Source: Cavenderia fasciculata
Lineage: Eukaryota; Evosea; Eumycetozoa; Acytosteliales; Cavenderiaceae
NCBI RefSeq assembly: GCF_000203815.1
Contig: NW_004457690.1
Location: forward strand, 186,001 to 250,000
Reading direction: 5' to 3'
DNA: 64,000 bases
Part shown: positions 35,328-46,164 of the stretch, one piece after another
How the letters are laid out: each line of letters starts with the position of its first letter
How positions within the stretch are numbered: position 1 is the stretch's first letter
Translations under genes and position numbers: made by a program
Notes under the pieces: model-generated
Database searches by the model: none
What the model saw: the letters and a program-made list of their open reading frames with translations, nothing else
Told to the model about the DNA's origin: nothing

Positions 35328-36109
35328 ATGACAGATAATAAAATAATAGAAGATAGTAGTAGTAGTAATAATACAACTACTACATATACGACGACGACGA
35401 CGACGACGACAACAACAAACAATATAACAAACAACAATGATGATATTGTTGATCAATCATTAGATAATTTAATAGATAATAATAATAATTCATATAATAT
35501 CAACAATATAGTTAAAGATCGAAACTATCTATTCGAATGTATATATATAAACAATGATGTCAGAGAATACAAGGTTAGGAGAAAGAGAGGATCGGTTATA
35601 TATACATTTGACTATGTTCTCTTGGTGATGTTGGTCATTTGTTCACTCTATCACTATCATTACTCTTATCAACCTTTTAAATCCTTTTCAATGTTACTCT
35701 TGATTGTTGTAATAGCAACAAGATTTTTTTTAAAGTTAATGATTACTCAAGAAGGTAAATAGAAAGAAAAAGACAAATATAGAACAAATATAATTATTAT
35801 ATTTACTGATTTATTATTTTCCTCCTTTTAGAATCAATGGTAATAATGAGAGAACTTGGTGTACAATTAACAAGAAAATATTATTTAAAGTTTTTTAACA
35901 AGGTGGAATTTATCGACAAGACAAAGATACAATCGATTGTGATCAATGAAGGTATATCAAGATACAGCGTTACATTTTACATGGCATTTATAGTTGAAGG
36001 CAAATCAAAGATGATTTTGGCATTTGAAGATCTTATACCTCGTATCAATATTCTATTAAAGGTTTATCGTGGAACTAGATCTTTAATTTATGGTGAAAGT
36101 GAAGAATAA
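35328..36109 (+). CDS. pigH: GPI-GlcNAc transferase subunit PIG-H/GPI15, 234 aa
   Basis: Exons 35328-35754 and 35832-36109, in phase. After a Thr/Asn-rich N-terminus there is a hydrophobic hairpin of two membrane segments (FDYVLLVMLVICSLYHYHY; FSMLLLIVVIATRFFLKL). The PIG-H signature follows: ESMVIMRELGVQL, FIDKTKIQSIVINEGISRYSV, FYMAFIVEG and LIPRINILLKVYRGTRSL. PIG-H is a subunit of the ER membrane complex that adds GlcNAc to phosphatidylinositol, the first step of GPI anchor synthesis. The Met at 35328 is the only sensible start; upstream in-frame codons run into the histone pseudogene's 3' flank. Confidence 0.88.
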
Positions 36110-36228
36110 ATAGAAATAGAGAAAGCGAAAAGAAATAGAGTAGATATTATCAATCAATCAATCAATATTATTTGGATTTGTTTTGTTTTGGAATATTTAC
36201 AAATATATTTATATTTTTTGATTTATTT

Positions 36229-39200
36229 TTAATCAACTAAATGTTTACCATCAATTAAACAAATAGTTAATTCAGAATCACTGATGATTTTGATATTTGG
36301 TTCTACTTCTTTTGAACGGGTATCATTTTTTTTAAAGAGGGCATGAGTGATGGTTGTACCTGGTGGAGGTGATTCGCCTTGCATGACTATTGTACCTCCA
36401 CCCGCTCTGATAATGTCGCACCAAAGATCGAGTGATTTCTTGGGATCTGGATAACTGGTCACTCGAAAGACAGCCTTTGAAAAGATAGGTCTGTTTTTCT
36501 GTGCTACTGCCATTCGACAGTTTCGTGCAGCCTGTGCAAATGAAAGCGTGGTGGATTGGGGATTGACTAGTTTCTCTTGGTCACACATATCTCGTGTCCA
36601 TTCATAGTCTGTTTCTTCTACACATTTTTGTTGTTGAATGCATGCATCCACAAACGAAGGTACCAATATCCACGCACCTGCGGCACATGCCGCCATGTAC
36701 TTTTCCGATCGTTTGGGTGTTGGTGTAATTAAATGTGATGTCTTTCCAACTATAAACGCCGATTCGCACATTCTAAATCCAATGGCTGTCGATTGAAGTG
36801 ATGCTTTGATTTCGGCAGATGGTGCTACATCAAATGCAGAGAATAGAATCCATTTAACAGTTCCTTTTAATATCTCTGCTAGTCCAGTTGCTGGTCTATT
36901 ATTATTGGTATTGGTGTTGGTATTATTTACAGTATTATTATTATTATTATTAGTAACGGTAGCGGTGGTGGTGGTTATATTTGTAGTTGAACTATTGTTT
37001 GCATTGATATTAATAGGAGGAGTCTTTGGATCTCTACGTTTTCTCTTTACACCATTATCACCATAGGTAACACGTTGGGAATTTTCATCACCAGAAGAGT
37101 CATCATCATCTGATTCTCCACTAGCATCTCCATCTTCACTGACACCTTCGGCAAGATTCTCAATGTCCATGATAGACATGGACGATTTTTTACTCGACGA
37201 GGAAGAAGAGGTATGATGATGATGGACATGTGCTCCACTATTTGATCTCTTTACACCTTTTTTCGTACTTGACAATGATGATTTACTTGGGACGACTGTT
37301 TTTGGATTGGGTACTGCAAATTGAGATTGACTAGGAAGTAGTTCCAAAGCAGCAACGATTTTTCCAATACTTGATGGTTGTGTTTGTGGTTGTGTAAATA
37401 CCACTGCAGGTTTACTAGAGTCTGTTCTATTTTCTTGTTTTTCATCTCCTGTTTCCTCTTCTTTTATATCCTTTTGACTACCACTACCTTTTTGACGAAG
37501 AGAATCTGGTGCAGACCCAGTAAAGAGTTGACTTTTTGGTTCTCGACTGAGTGAGTGTACAATACCATGTTCATTGTCATCTTCATCTAGTTTCTTTTCG
37601 GGGAGTAGTGGTTGATAGAGCTCCTCATCGTATACTCTGTGCGCGTAAAAACTGTCTTTGAGCCATTCTGGTGCTACTGCTTTACAATTACCCAATATTT
37701 TTCGTTTCTCTTCCATATCGATTCTCTCGGTGAGATAATGTGTAATGTTGGAAAAGTGGTCACTTGCAACCACTCCTCCCATCTTTTCAATCCATACTGT
37801 CAACTGTGTCTTTAGATCCAACTTTAGAGTCTCTGAAAGAAATATATTTACTCCTTTGAGTAAATGACCAAGTTGTGAACTCACTCCAACACCACTATTA
37901 TTTATACATGAAATTGGTAATGATGGTGTAATGGTTGAATTATCCATTGATATTGTTTGTGGCATAATTGGAGATTGAACCATCATCATTGGTTGTTGAG
38001 GATTCTTTTTAACCAATATACCACCTCCTCGGTGTGGAGTATTTTTAATTGCTGCTGCTGTTGGAGGAGCATCTAATAAAATTGTTTGTTGTGGTTGTTC
38101 TTCTACTACTGCATGTTCCCAAGTATGTTTTGATCCTTCTTGAACCAAATAATCTTCTTCTGGTACTCTTCTACCATCTTTTGCGCATTTTGTTAACCAA
38201 TCCAAAGTGACTATTTTCAATCCCCATTCCTTTGCTCGTTGATACTTTTTACTGGTGCCACAAAGTGTAACAAGATGTGTAACATCACGTTTGAGTGAGT
38301 ATAGGAATTTTGCACCCAACAGACGAGACAATTCCCTGGTATAAACAAACTCCTCGCTTTTTCTGGCAAATCCAGATACGGTAACACAAACCTCTGGCAT
38401 AAAGTTGATCTCTTTGAGTGGTTGGTAGTGCACAAAATCAAATGGAAGAATTCTCCGCTTTCGATGACAATCAGAAAACCATTGAAGAGTGATTACTTGT
38501 GTGCCCGTCAGCTTCTTGGCGTCTGATCTGTAATATCGATTTCCATGATTGACCATGAGATAGTGCAAGATGCATGGTGTTGAATATGCTGTTTGTGGAA
38601 CGGTCGAATATTCGATAAAATTTGAACACTGGTCAATCGAAGATCTCATTTTTGTCTCTAGATCACCTTCAAATCCCAACATTCCAATCGTAGCATCTCT
38701 AAACAACTCCTTGTCCAACTGGGCCGCATTATCTGTCAAAACCAGTTGTTTTTGTTGTGATTGTGTTGCTGCGCAATCTGATTGTTGCTGCTGCTGCTGC
38801 TGTTGTTGAATTAATTGATTACCAGGTGGTCTTTGAATATATTGTGATGGTAAAACTAATTGTGATAAATTTTGTTGTGGTTGCTGATATGATGGTGGTA
38901 GTGTCGGTGGTATAGTTTGGTGTTGATGAAATTGTTGTGAATCAAAACTGGCTGGTGTAAGTGAAGGGATGTTTCTTGGCATTGGTGTTGGATGATGTAC
39001 CATTGTTGGGACGGCACTGCCATTATTGGTTGCAGAAAATGAAGAGTCGTTTTGTGACTCGGGTGGTGGTTCAACAGTACATCGATAATAATCAAGCTCT
39101 TGTGCATACCCATACTTTATAGAGTCGTGAAACCATTGTTCCGAGACGATTGGTTTGCCCCAATGCCACGCTTTTTTGTATTTCTCTGTGATCACTCCAT

Positions 39201-40142
39201 TTGATATAAGCACCTGAACCGATTGTTTTAGATTCGCCTGATACAATGCACCGTTTTGAGTCAATCCATTTTGAACGGCCGATCTTGTTTCAAATGTATC
39301 AAATCCCGACAAACATATTCTACCTCCATAAAATATTGGTATTATGTATTCTTCTGTAAGATCTCTATTACATCTATATGATTCATTTAACCATGCATTT
39401 GTTACAACTTTAATCTTTGGTCTACCATCTCTATCTCTTATATTTCTTGCATCCTACAAAATAAAAACAAAAAAAGATATTAATATTTAAAAAGTAATAT
39501 AGATATATATATTTATATTCATATTCTTCTTTCTAAAGATTTACATACAGCAGTTTTCTTTGATAAAACATTTTTAGAAATGAGATGGGTTGTCTCAGAG
39601 GTGACTTCATAACTGTATTGACCAGACATTAAAGTGACAATATGTTTCATTTCATTTTCAATCTCTTCGTAACCAGACGTTGCAACGACAAACCCTTCAA
39701 ATATAGATGTATCCAATCGATACTCTTGTATCAACTCTTCATTCATTGGTCTCTTTCTATCAAGACATGATATTAAATATGATTTATTAATAATTGGTAT
39801 TTCAATAATTTCTTTTATATCCTAAATTAAATGAATAGAATAAGTTGTAAATGTTAATATTGTATCGTATAGAGGTTCGTATATGTTATATGTTTTTTTA
39901 AAACATACAGTATCTTTTTCACAAACATAATAGTTTGATTGAGCAAGTGAAAGTTCTTTCTTTCCTCCATGCGAGTTGATAAGATCACGTAAATCTTCTT
40001 GTCTATTGACACCTGGATCAAAGTAAAACTTCTTTCCCTGTAGTATACTTGATATTGAATTACAATTATTTATGTTATGATTATTATTACTATTACTATT
40101 ACTATTATTAAACTTTTGAATTGGTTGTCTCTTTGCTATCAT
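36229..40142 (-). CDS. TopBP1/Dpb11-like protein with about eight BRCT domains, 1243 aa
   Basis: Exons 40142-39909, 39821-39549 and 39453-36229, all phase 0. About eight BRCT units can be seen. They begin near GKKFYFDPGVNRQEDL, IFEGFVVATSGYEE, IFYGGRICLSGFD, LFRDATIGMLGFEGDL, MPEVCVTVSGFARKS, LLKGVNIFLSETLKLD, GTVKWILFSAFDVAPS and FSKAVFRVTSYPDPKK. Most contain the conserved Trp near their end (AWLNESY, QWFHDSI, QWFSDCH, DWLTKCA, EWLKDSF). Poly-Gln and Asn/Thr runs and a Ser/acidic region lie between units 4-5 and 6-7. Pairs of N-terminal BRCTs and a central pair match the plan of TopBP1/Rad4, a phospho-binding scaffold for replication initiation and ATR checkpoint signalling in the nucleus. 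Confidence 0.8.
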
Positions 40143-40467
40143 ATCTTAAATTTAAATCTCTCTTCCCTCCTCCTCTTTCTTCTTTATATTTATATATATA
40201 TATTAAAACTTAATTTAACATCAAACTATTCACAATTGTATGTCTGAAGATAATATTAACTATATCTTATCTGTCTGTATCTATATAATTTTGGTTATGT
40301 CTTTGAAAATTGAACAATAAACCAAAAACAGCAGAAATCAATAAAAAAGAGCACTTCCGCGAAAAACTGTCTAATTTTGCGTTTTACCAATCTAATTTTC
40401 AAAGGTCAACTTGTAATATCATCATCTGTTGCGCATATGTGTATTTGTTATTTAATATTATTAGTAG
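40143..40467. other. Divergent promoter region
   Basis: A/T-rich non-coding DNA between the TopBP1-like gene (-) and the taspase gene (+). No further features were found. Confidence 0.6.
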
Positions 40468-42120
40468 ATGTCTCAACAACAAGAGAAGAAGAAGAGTATC
40501 AACGATGATGATGATGATTTGAAAAAGAGATATCCATTATTTATTGGGATACATGTAGGAGCTGGATATCACTCTAAAAAGTTGTCAAGGTCCTATAGAG
40601 ATGTTGTAGACTCATGTTTAAAGAGATCAAAAGATATAGTCTATCAAACTCTATCTGATAGTGATGCTAGTGATGGTCAACAACAACATACAATATGTGC
40701 ATCATCAATAGTAGAGATTGTCATTCAAATGTTGGAAGATGATCCACTGACCAATGCAGGTAAAGGTTCAAACCTCAATTTCGATGGTCAAGTTGAATGT
40801 GATGCAAGTTTAATGGATGGTCAATTTAATTGTCATTGTAATAATAATTGTTTTCAGCAACAACAAAGTAAAGATAAGAAAAGATATTCAATACATCATC
40901 GTCAACAACAACCAAATAATAATAATAATAATAATATTATTGATAATAATGGTTTGATGATATGTGGTGGAGGAATATGGGCAGGAGTAGGAGCAGTTAA
41001 TGGAATAACAAATCCAATAAGATTGGTTGGTGAAATGGTAAAGAGACAGAAAAAGAGTGCTGACAAATCATTGGGTCGTGTTAGACCGTTGATGTTGGTT
41101 GCAAGTGGTGCCAAAGAATGGGCTATGAATCATTCTGTTGAAACATATGATCCCAATTCATTATTTGGTGATCCTCTTATCACTCAACAATCAAATCTAA
41201 CTTATTTAAAACATAAAAGTAAATTGGAATATTGGAAATCTATAAAAGGTCATTTTGAACAAGAGAATGGAGAAAATGAAGAATATAATCAACAAGAAGG
41301 GGGAGATGATGATAATGATGATAATCAAGATGAACAGCTTTATGATACAGTTGGAGCAATTGTAGTTGATTGGAATGGAAATGTCGCAGCTGGTGTATCA
41401 AGTGGAGGAATATCACTTAAACATCCAGGTAGAGTTGGTGAAGCTGCCATCTTTGGTAGTGGTTGTTGGGCTCAAAATGAATTAATTATTAAAAATCACA
41501 ATGATGATGGTGATGATGATGATTCAATTGTAATCCCTGGTGTTGCTTCAAGTTGTACAGGTACGTCATTTATTTAATTAAATAGTCATATTTGTGTTTG
41601 TTAACTTTAATTTATCTTTCCACCAGGTGTAGGAGAACAAATAATGAAAAATATGATGGCAAAGGATTGTTGCACATCAATCATTAAAAAGAAATATGCT
41701 GATATTGGAGTAAAACATTACTTTGAAAATAGTTTTCTATCTCATAAAGATTGTTTTTCTTATTTATCAGATTTTGTAAATTGTAAAAGTAAAAAGAAAA
41801 AAACAAAGATAACAAATGAACAAAAAGAAGATACAGATGAAGAGGATGAGGAGGAAGAAGAAGAGTATAATGAAAATGGATTTAAATTCAATGGTGAAAA
41901 AAGGTTGGGAGGTATTATAGCTTTAAAGAAACATACCAATCAAAGTAATGAATCAATGGAAATTGAATTTGTTTGGGCTCATACAACAAGTAGTATGGTA
42001 GTTGGTTATATTTCATCATCAATGGATAATCCCAAATCATTGGTATCAAGACTTTCCTCCTCTGACCAAGATAATGATGGTAAAATTTTAGAAATGTCAT
42101 CAACTATTACAACTATTTAA
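40468..42120 (+). CDS. tasp1: Threonine aspartase (taspase-1, Ntn hydrolase), 528 aa
   Basis: Exons 40468-41560 and 41627-42120, in phase. It starts FIGIHVGAGYHSKKLSRSY and continues with ASSIVEIVIQMLEDDPLTNAGKGSNLN, the asparaginase-2/taspase fold. The auto-cleavage site is LYDTVGAIVVDWNGNVAAG, with Thr as nucleophile, followed by SSGGISLKHPGRVGEAAIFG, the diagnostic taspase block. Asn/Gln runs and an acidic insert (GGDDDNDDNQDE) lengthen the alpha subunit before the cleavage site. The enzyme should self-cleave into alpha and beta subunits and then cut targets after Asp; in animals these are MLL and TFIIA. The dictyostelid target is unknown. Confidence 0.88.
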
Positions 42121-42252
42121 AAAGAATAAGAAAAAGGAATAAACCAACAAACAAGTAGGATTGGATTTGATTGGTTCAATTTTTTATATACAAATATTCG
42201 TATTGGTAAATCATTTATTATTTGGTGATAATACAATTGTTTAAATTTAAAT

Positions 42253-42772
42253 TTAATGATGATGACCATGATCTGGGGAAGAACGGTTCTTGGACTCATA
42301 GAGTTGGGTCTTGTGATGATCCTTGACACGGAGGTGACCATTCTTCTTCAAGACAGTGGTGCATGGACCGTGTCCCTTGACTTGTTCACCCAACATGGTG
42401 GCGGCAGCCCACAAGGCCTTGTTGTCGTGATCGTAGAGTACGAGGTTACCGTCTTGTTGTTGGATAACCTTGTATGGTCCGTGGTGACCGTGCTTGTTGT
42501 CAGTGCCAGAAGCCCAAACAGAGTTTGGTGGAGTAAAGACTGATCCATGGTAGATTACAAAGTTACCATCATCTTGGATGATAGCAGTGAAATGACCATC
42601 CTTGCTAACAAGTCTGTTGTGGTGGTGATCTAAAAAGAAAGTAAAACAGTAAGTACAAAAAGAAAAAGAATTGATAAAGTAGTTTAAAGGGAAGAGAATA
42701 ATAGAGAGAGAGAGATACAATACCATTAGAGTGAATCGATTCTCCAGCGTGAAGTTTGTTCTTGTGTGTCAT
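42253..42772 (-). CDS. GNA-type mannose-binding (B-)lectin, comitin-like, 141 aa
   Basis: Exons 42772-42724 and 42629-42253, in phase. The short first exon encodes MTHKNKLHAGESIHSN. Exon 2 carries the bulb-lectin repeats: LVSKDGHFTAIIQDDGNFVIY, then VIQQQDGNLVLYDHDNKALW, both fitting QxDxNxVxY (the first with Phe/Ile changes), and a third, weaker unit. The C-terminus is His-rich. There is no signal peptide, as in comitin, a cytosolic dictyostelid protein that binds mannosylated vesicles and actin. Mannose binding is inferred from the motif. Codon use is richer in C and G than the neighbours, which suggests high expression. Confidence 0.82.
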
Positions 42773-43069
42773 CTTTGTATTTATCTGTAAATAATTAGTA
42801 GTATTGATTATTTGTGAATGATTAATGAGGTACGCACATCAGGTATTTATGTTCATCCCTTTGAGAGGATTTTATTTAAAATCAATTAAATCAAGCAGCG
42901 ATCCATTTGCGAGGTGACGTCACTTTTTAGGGGAGAATCTTCTAAAACAAGGTTTGTGTTTATGAATAATTAGGAAAAATAAATATCTTTACGAGGACTG
43001 GTGTCTGTTGGAAGGTTGTCCTCGAATTTGTAATAATAATGATCTCGATCGATTACATTAATAAATTAA

Positions 43070-43944
43070 ATGTTTATGTTTAATAGTATATTCAAAGGAT
43101 GCAAGAATAGTATTAATAGTTTTAGTATTAGTAGTAGAACTAGGAGTAGTAATATACTTTATAGAGGTTGTTTAGTAAATAACTATAGCAAATATGATTA
43201 TCTTCATCATCTTAAAAGCTATTGTTCAACATCTACAACAATAAATAAAGGTATTTATACATTTATACATCAGAATAGAATATTCTATCATTTGATTGCT
43301 AACTAAAACATACTAACTTTACTTTACTTAAGAGAATGAAATTAGAAGAGTCATTGAATTATTATTAAATGGTACAATGTATAAAAAGATGAAAATTAGA
43401 TTAAAAGAGTTACAACCTATACATGATAGATCACTTGTTGATATAACTACAATCGATCAAAATGATACTGGGTCACTGTTGAAAGAGTATAATCATATTA
43501 GAGTACAAGTAGATCAGATTGATCAATTGCCAGTTCAGTTTAAAGATTACCTTGAGTTGGTTAAAATGGCAAAGACTGCTGGTGACAGAGAAATGATGCA
43601 AGAGGCTCAATCAACAACCGAGCAATTAATGAGTCAATGTAATGAATTGGAATTCAAGTCACTCATGTCCAACGATATGGACAATGACTCGGCCTACATG
43701 GAAATACATGCTGGTGCAGGTGGAACAGACTCTATGGATTGGACACAAATGTTGTCCTCAATGTATATAAAATGGGCAAGTAGAAGAGGTTTCGATGCAC
43801 AAATAATAGATGAGTCACATGGTGATATTTGTGGTTACAAAAAGGTTATCTTAAAGATATCAGGTCCCTATGCATACGGTTGGACACGTACTGAAAATGG
43901 TGTACATAAATTAATTAGAATGTCTCCTTTTAATACAAATGTAA

Positions 43945-43986
<42 letters not shown>

Positions 43987-44667
43987 TATTATAATTATAA
44001 ATGAAATGAAAGATGGATGGATTAATTAATTCTTTTCTATTTAATATTTAGGGAAAAAGACATACATCATTTGCAAGTGTATTTGTTTATCCTTCGTCAG
44101 ATGCAGATGAAAAGGTGGCAGTTGATTTGGTTAGTAGGGATCTTGTGATTGAAACAATGAGGTCTAGTGGAGCGGGAGGTCAACATACAAACAAGACAGA
44201 GTCAGCCGTTCGAATTACGCATACTCCCAGTGGCCTGTCTGTCAATATTTCACAAGAACGATCACAACATAAAAACAAACAAATTGCAATGGACCTTTTA
44301 AAATCTAAACTTTTATCTTTAGAATTAAGAAAAAGGTAAATACTAATAATAATATTAATAATAATATTAATAATAATATTAATAATAATATTAATAATAA
44401 TATTAATAATAATAATAATAATAATGAAATTAATATTAATTCTTTTTTCTGTATACTTTTAGAGATGAACAAGAAAAGAATTTGAGAAGTGAACAAATGG
44501 GGATTAATGGATTTGGTAGTGGATCAATCAATAGAGTATACACACAACATCCACAAACAAGAATTAAAGACCAGAGAACAGGACAAGAAAGTTCAAACTT
44601 TGAAGAGTTTCTACAAGGAGGTGAGGAATTGGATCAAATGATTAAAGAAGTTCTTTCAATCTCCTAG
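43070..44667 (+). CDS. Mitochondrial peptide chain release factor 2 (RF2 type), 425 aa
   Basis: Exons 43070-43250, 43333-43940, 44052-44335 and 44463-44667, phase-consistent; intron 2 begins next to a GA microsatellite. The first exon is a basic Ser/Asn-rich mitochondrial presequence. The helical domain 1 follows, then [15 protein letters not shown]. The codon-recognition region holds the tripeptide SPF (residues 258-260) in [20 protein letters not shown]. The catalytic GGQ is at 305-307 ([20 protein letters not shown]), which is intact. SPF marks RF2, which reads UGA and UAA, whereas RF1 carries PxT. The factor should end translation in mitochondria at UGA codons. No in-frame UGA of the bacterial prfB autoregulatory type is present. 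Confidence 0.88.
43948..43983. repeat. GA dinucleotide microsatellite
   Basis: About 17 copies of AG/GA lie at the start of the second intron of the RF2 gene, within a few bases of the splice donor. Confidence 0.9.
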
Positions 44668-46164
44668 CCAAGCTTAACCAATCGTTCAGTTGACTGGTAA
44701 CCAATAGAACGACATATCAAAGAATATAAACTGCAGTACTCGCTACTTTTTCGTAAATAATTGATATTATTATCAAATATCATACTTTCCTCTTTACTTT
44801 TGATTCTTTACTCGCTATCTAGACCACGTGTGTATTTCAATTCGTATATGGGCGGTCAATCAATCAATAATAATAAATCAAAGATCAACTTTCCTAGTCT
44901 GGGCATCCCATCTTTCTTTTTCTCCATCCTTGTTCTCAAGATCACAAGCAAGTAAGCTAACACTGAAACGGGGAATTTGAAAAAACTGACAAGATATCAA
45001 ATGAAACCCGCAAAGATATAGAATGGTGATCACAAATCGGGTAATTGCAAGTTCTCTGAAGTTAGCAAGATTTGATATTTTTTTTTTTTCTTTGGGTTGT
45101 CGATAAACAACTAATCGTGTGTACATTACCGATAATCCATCTCGTCGACTCTTAAATGCACATTAAGGTGAAGGTTGATATAGTTTTCAAGATAGGGGCC
45201 ACCCCAAACTACCTTTGATCGCTCGTTGATCAACTTTTTTGGGATAGTGTTTAATGAATTATTTTGTTGTTTTCTCTCAATATACTCTGGTTGGCATCGA
45301 GTTTATAAACTCAACCGATTCATAAAAAGACGATGGACAGTTATCAAACAAGGCAAGGTCGATAGGGATTCCAGACCTTGTCCAAGCAAGAAAATTGGAT
45401 GTCGCGAATTCAAAGTAAGGAAAGAAAGGGCCGTTTCCCTTGTCATTTGCATCCTACACGCAAACCGATTTCAACAAACTCTCTAGCGAGTTTGTTGTCT
45501 TGTCTGGAGCAGGTGTTAAACGAAAGGCGATAGGTGCGATATACAAAGTTTTTGATCAATTTCTCATCAGAGTGCCCCCCTATCATGGTGCGTTCAATTT
45601 GTTTGTAATCGAGATCTCGTCACGATCACCTACCTACTGCATGCCCCTATCAGACAACGACCCTTTCTATTTTTAAAATTGAAAATGGTCTTCATGGAAT
45701 GTGACCCTTTGCAAAACAAACGGGCGATTTTACACCCTCTCGGCCACTTTGCCCCTCTTTGAAAGATTCGAAATGACACGGAAAGTTAAAAAACCGGTTT
45801 TTTGCCCTCGATTAAACAACTCATCAGTAGTAGGGTTTGGTGCGAGAGATTTACAAACCTTGCAGACTTCTTGGGATGTACCAGGTCGTGACCAAGAATT
45901 CGCCCCTACAATCCCTATCAACAATTTAGAGATCTTGCAAAGAAGAGAGAAAATGAAATAAGAAGAGTTGTTGTTGGAGGGAGGATATTTTCGAGCATCC
46001 AAAGGATCAACAAGCAAAGGTCTATAAATATTTGTCATTCTTCTCTCTTGAGCTTTGGTTTCATTCATTACTTTTTTGTCGTTGTTGTCTCATTGTTTAT
46101 CTCTTTCCTTTCTTTCTTTATCTCTCTTTTTTTTATATAACAACACAAAAAAAATCATCATATC
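44668..46164. other. 1.5-kb intergenic region of high complexity
   Basis: There is no supported gene. Between about 44900 and 45980 the sequence is less A/T-rich than normal intergenic DNA and has overlapping open frames on both strands, but none has a recognisable protein, splice context or codon pattern. It may contain the promoter of the tmc-like gene, an unrecognised RNA gene or a decayed element. T-rich runs precede the ATG at 46165. Confidence 0.5.

Noticed and set aside
44761-46068. Several overlapping frames of 60-112 codons on both strands
   Set aside because: None has a start in good context, introns or a recognisable domain; overlap on both strands suggests chance in a less A/T-rich block.
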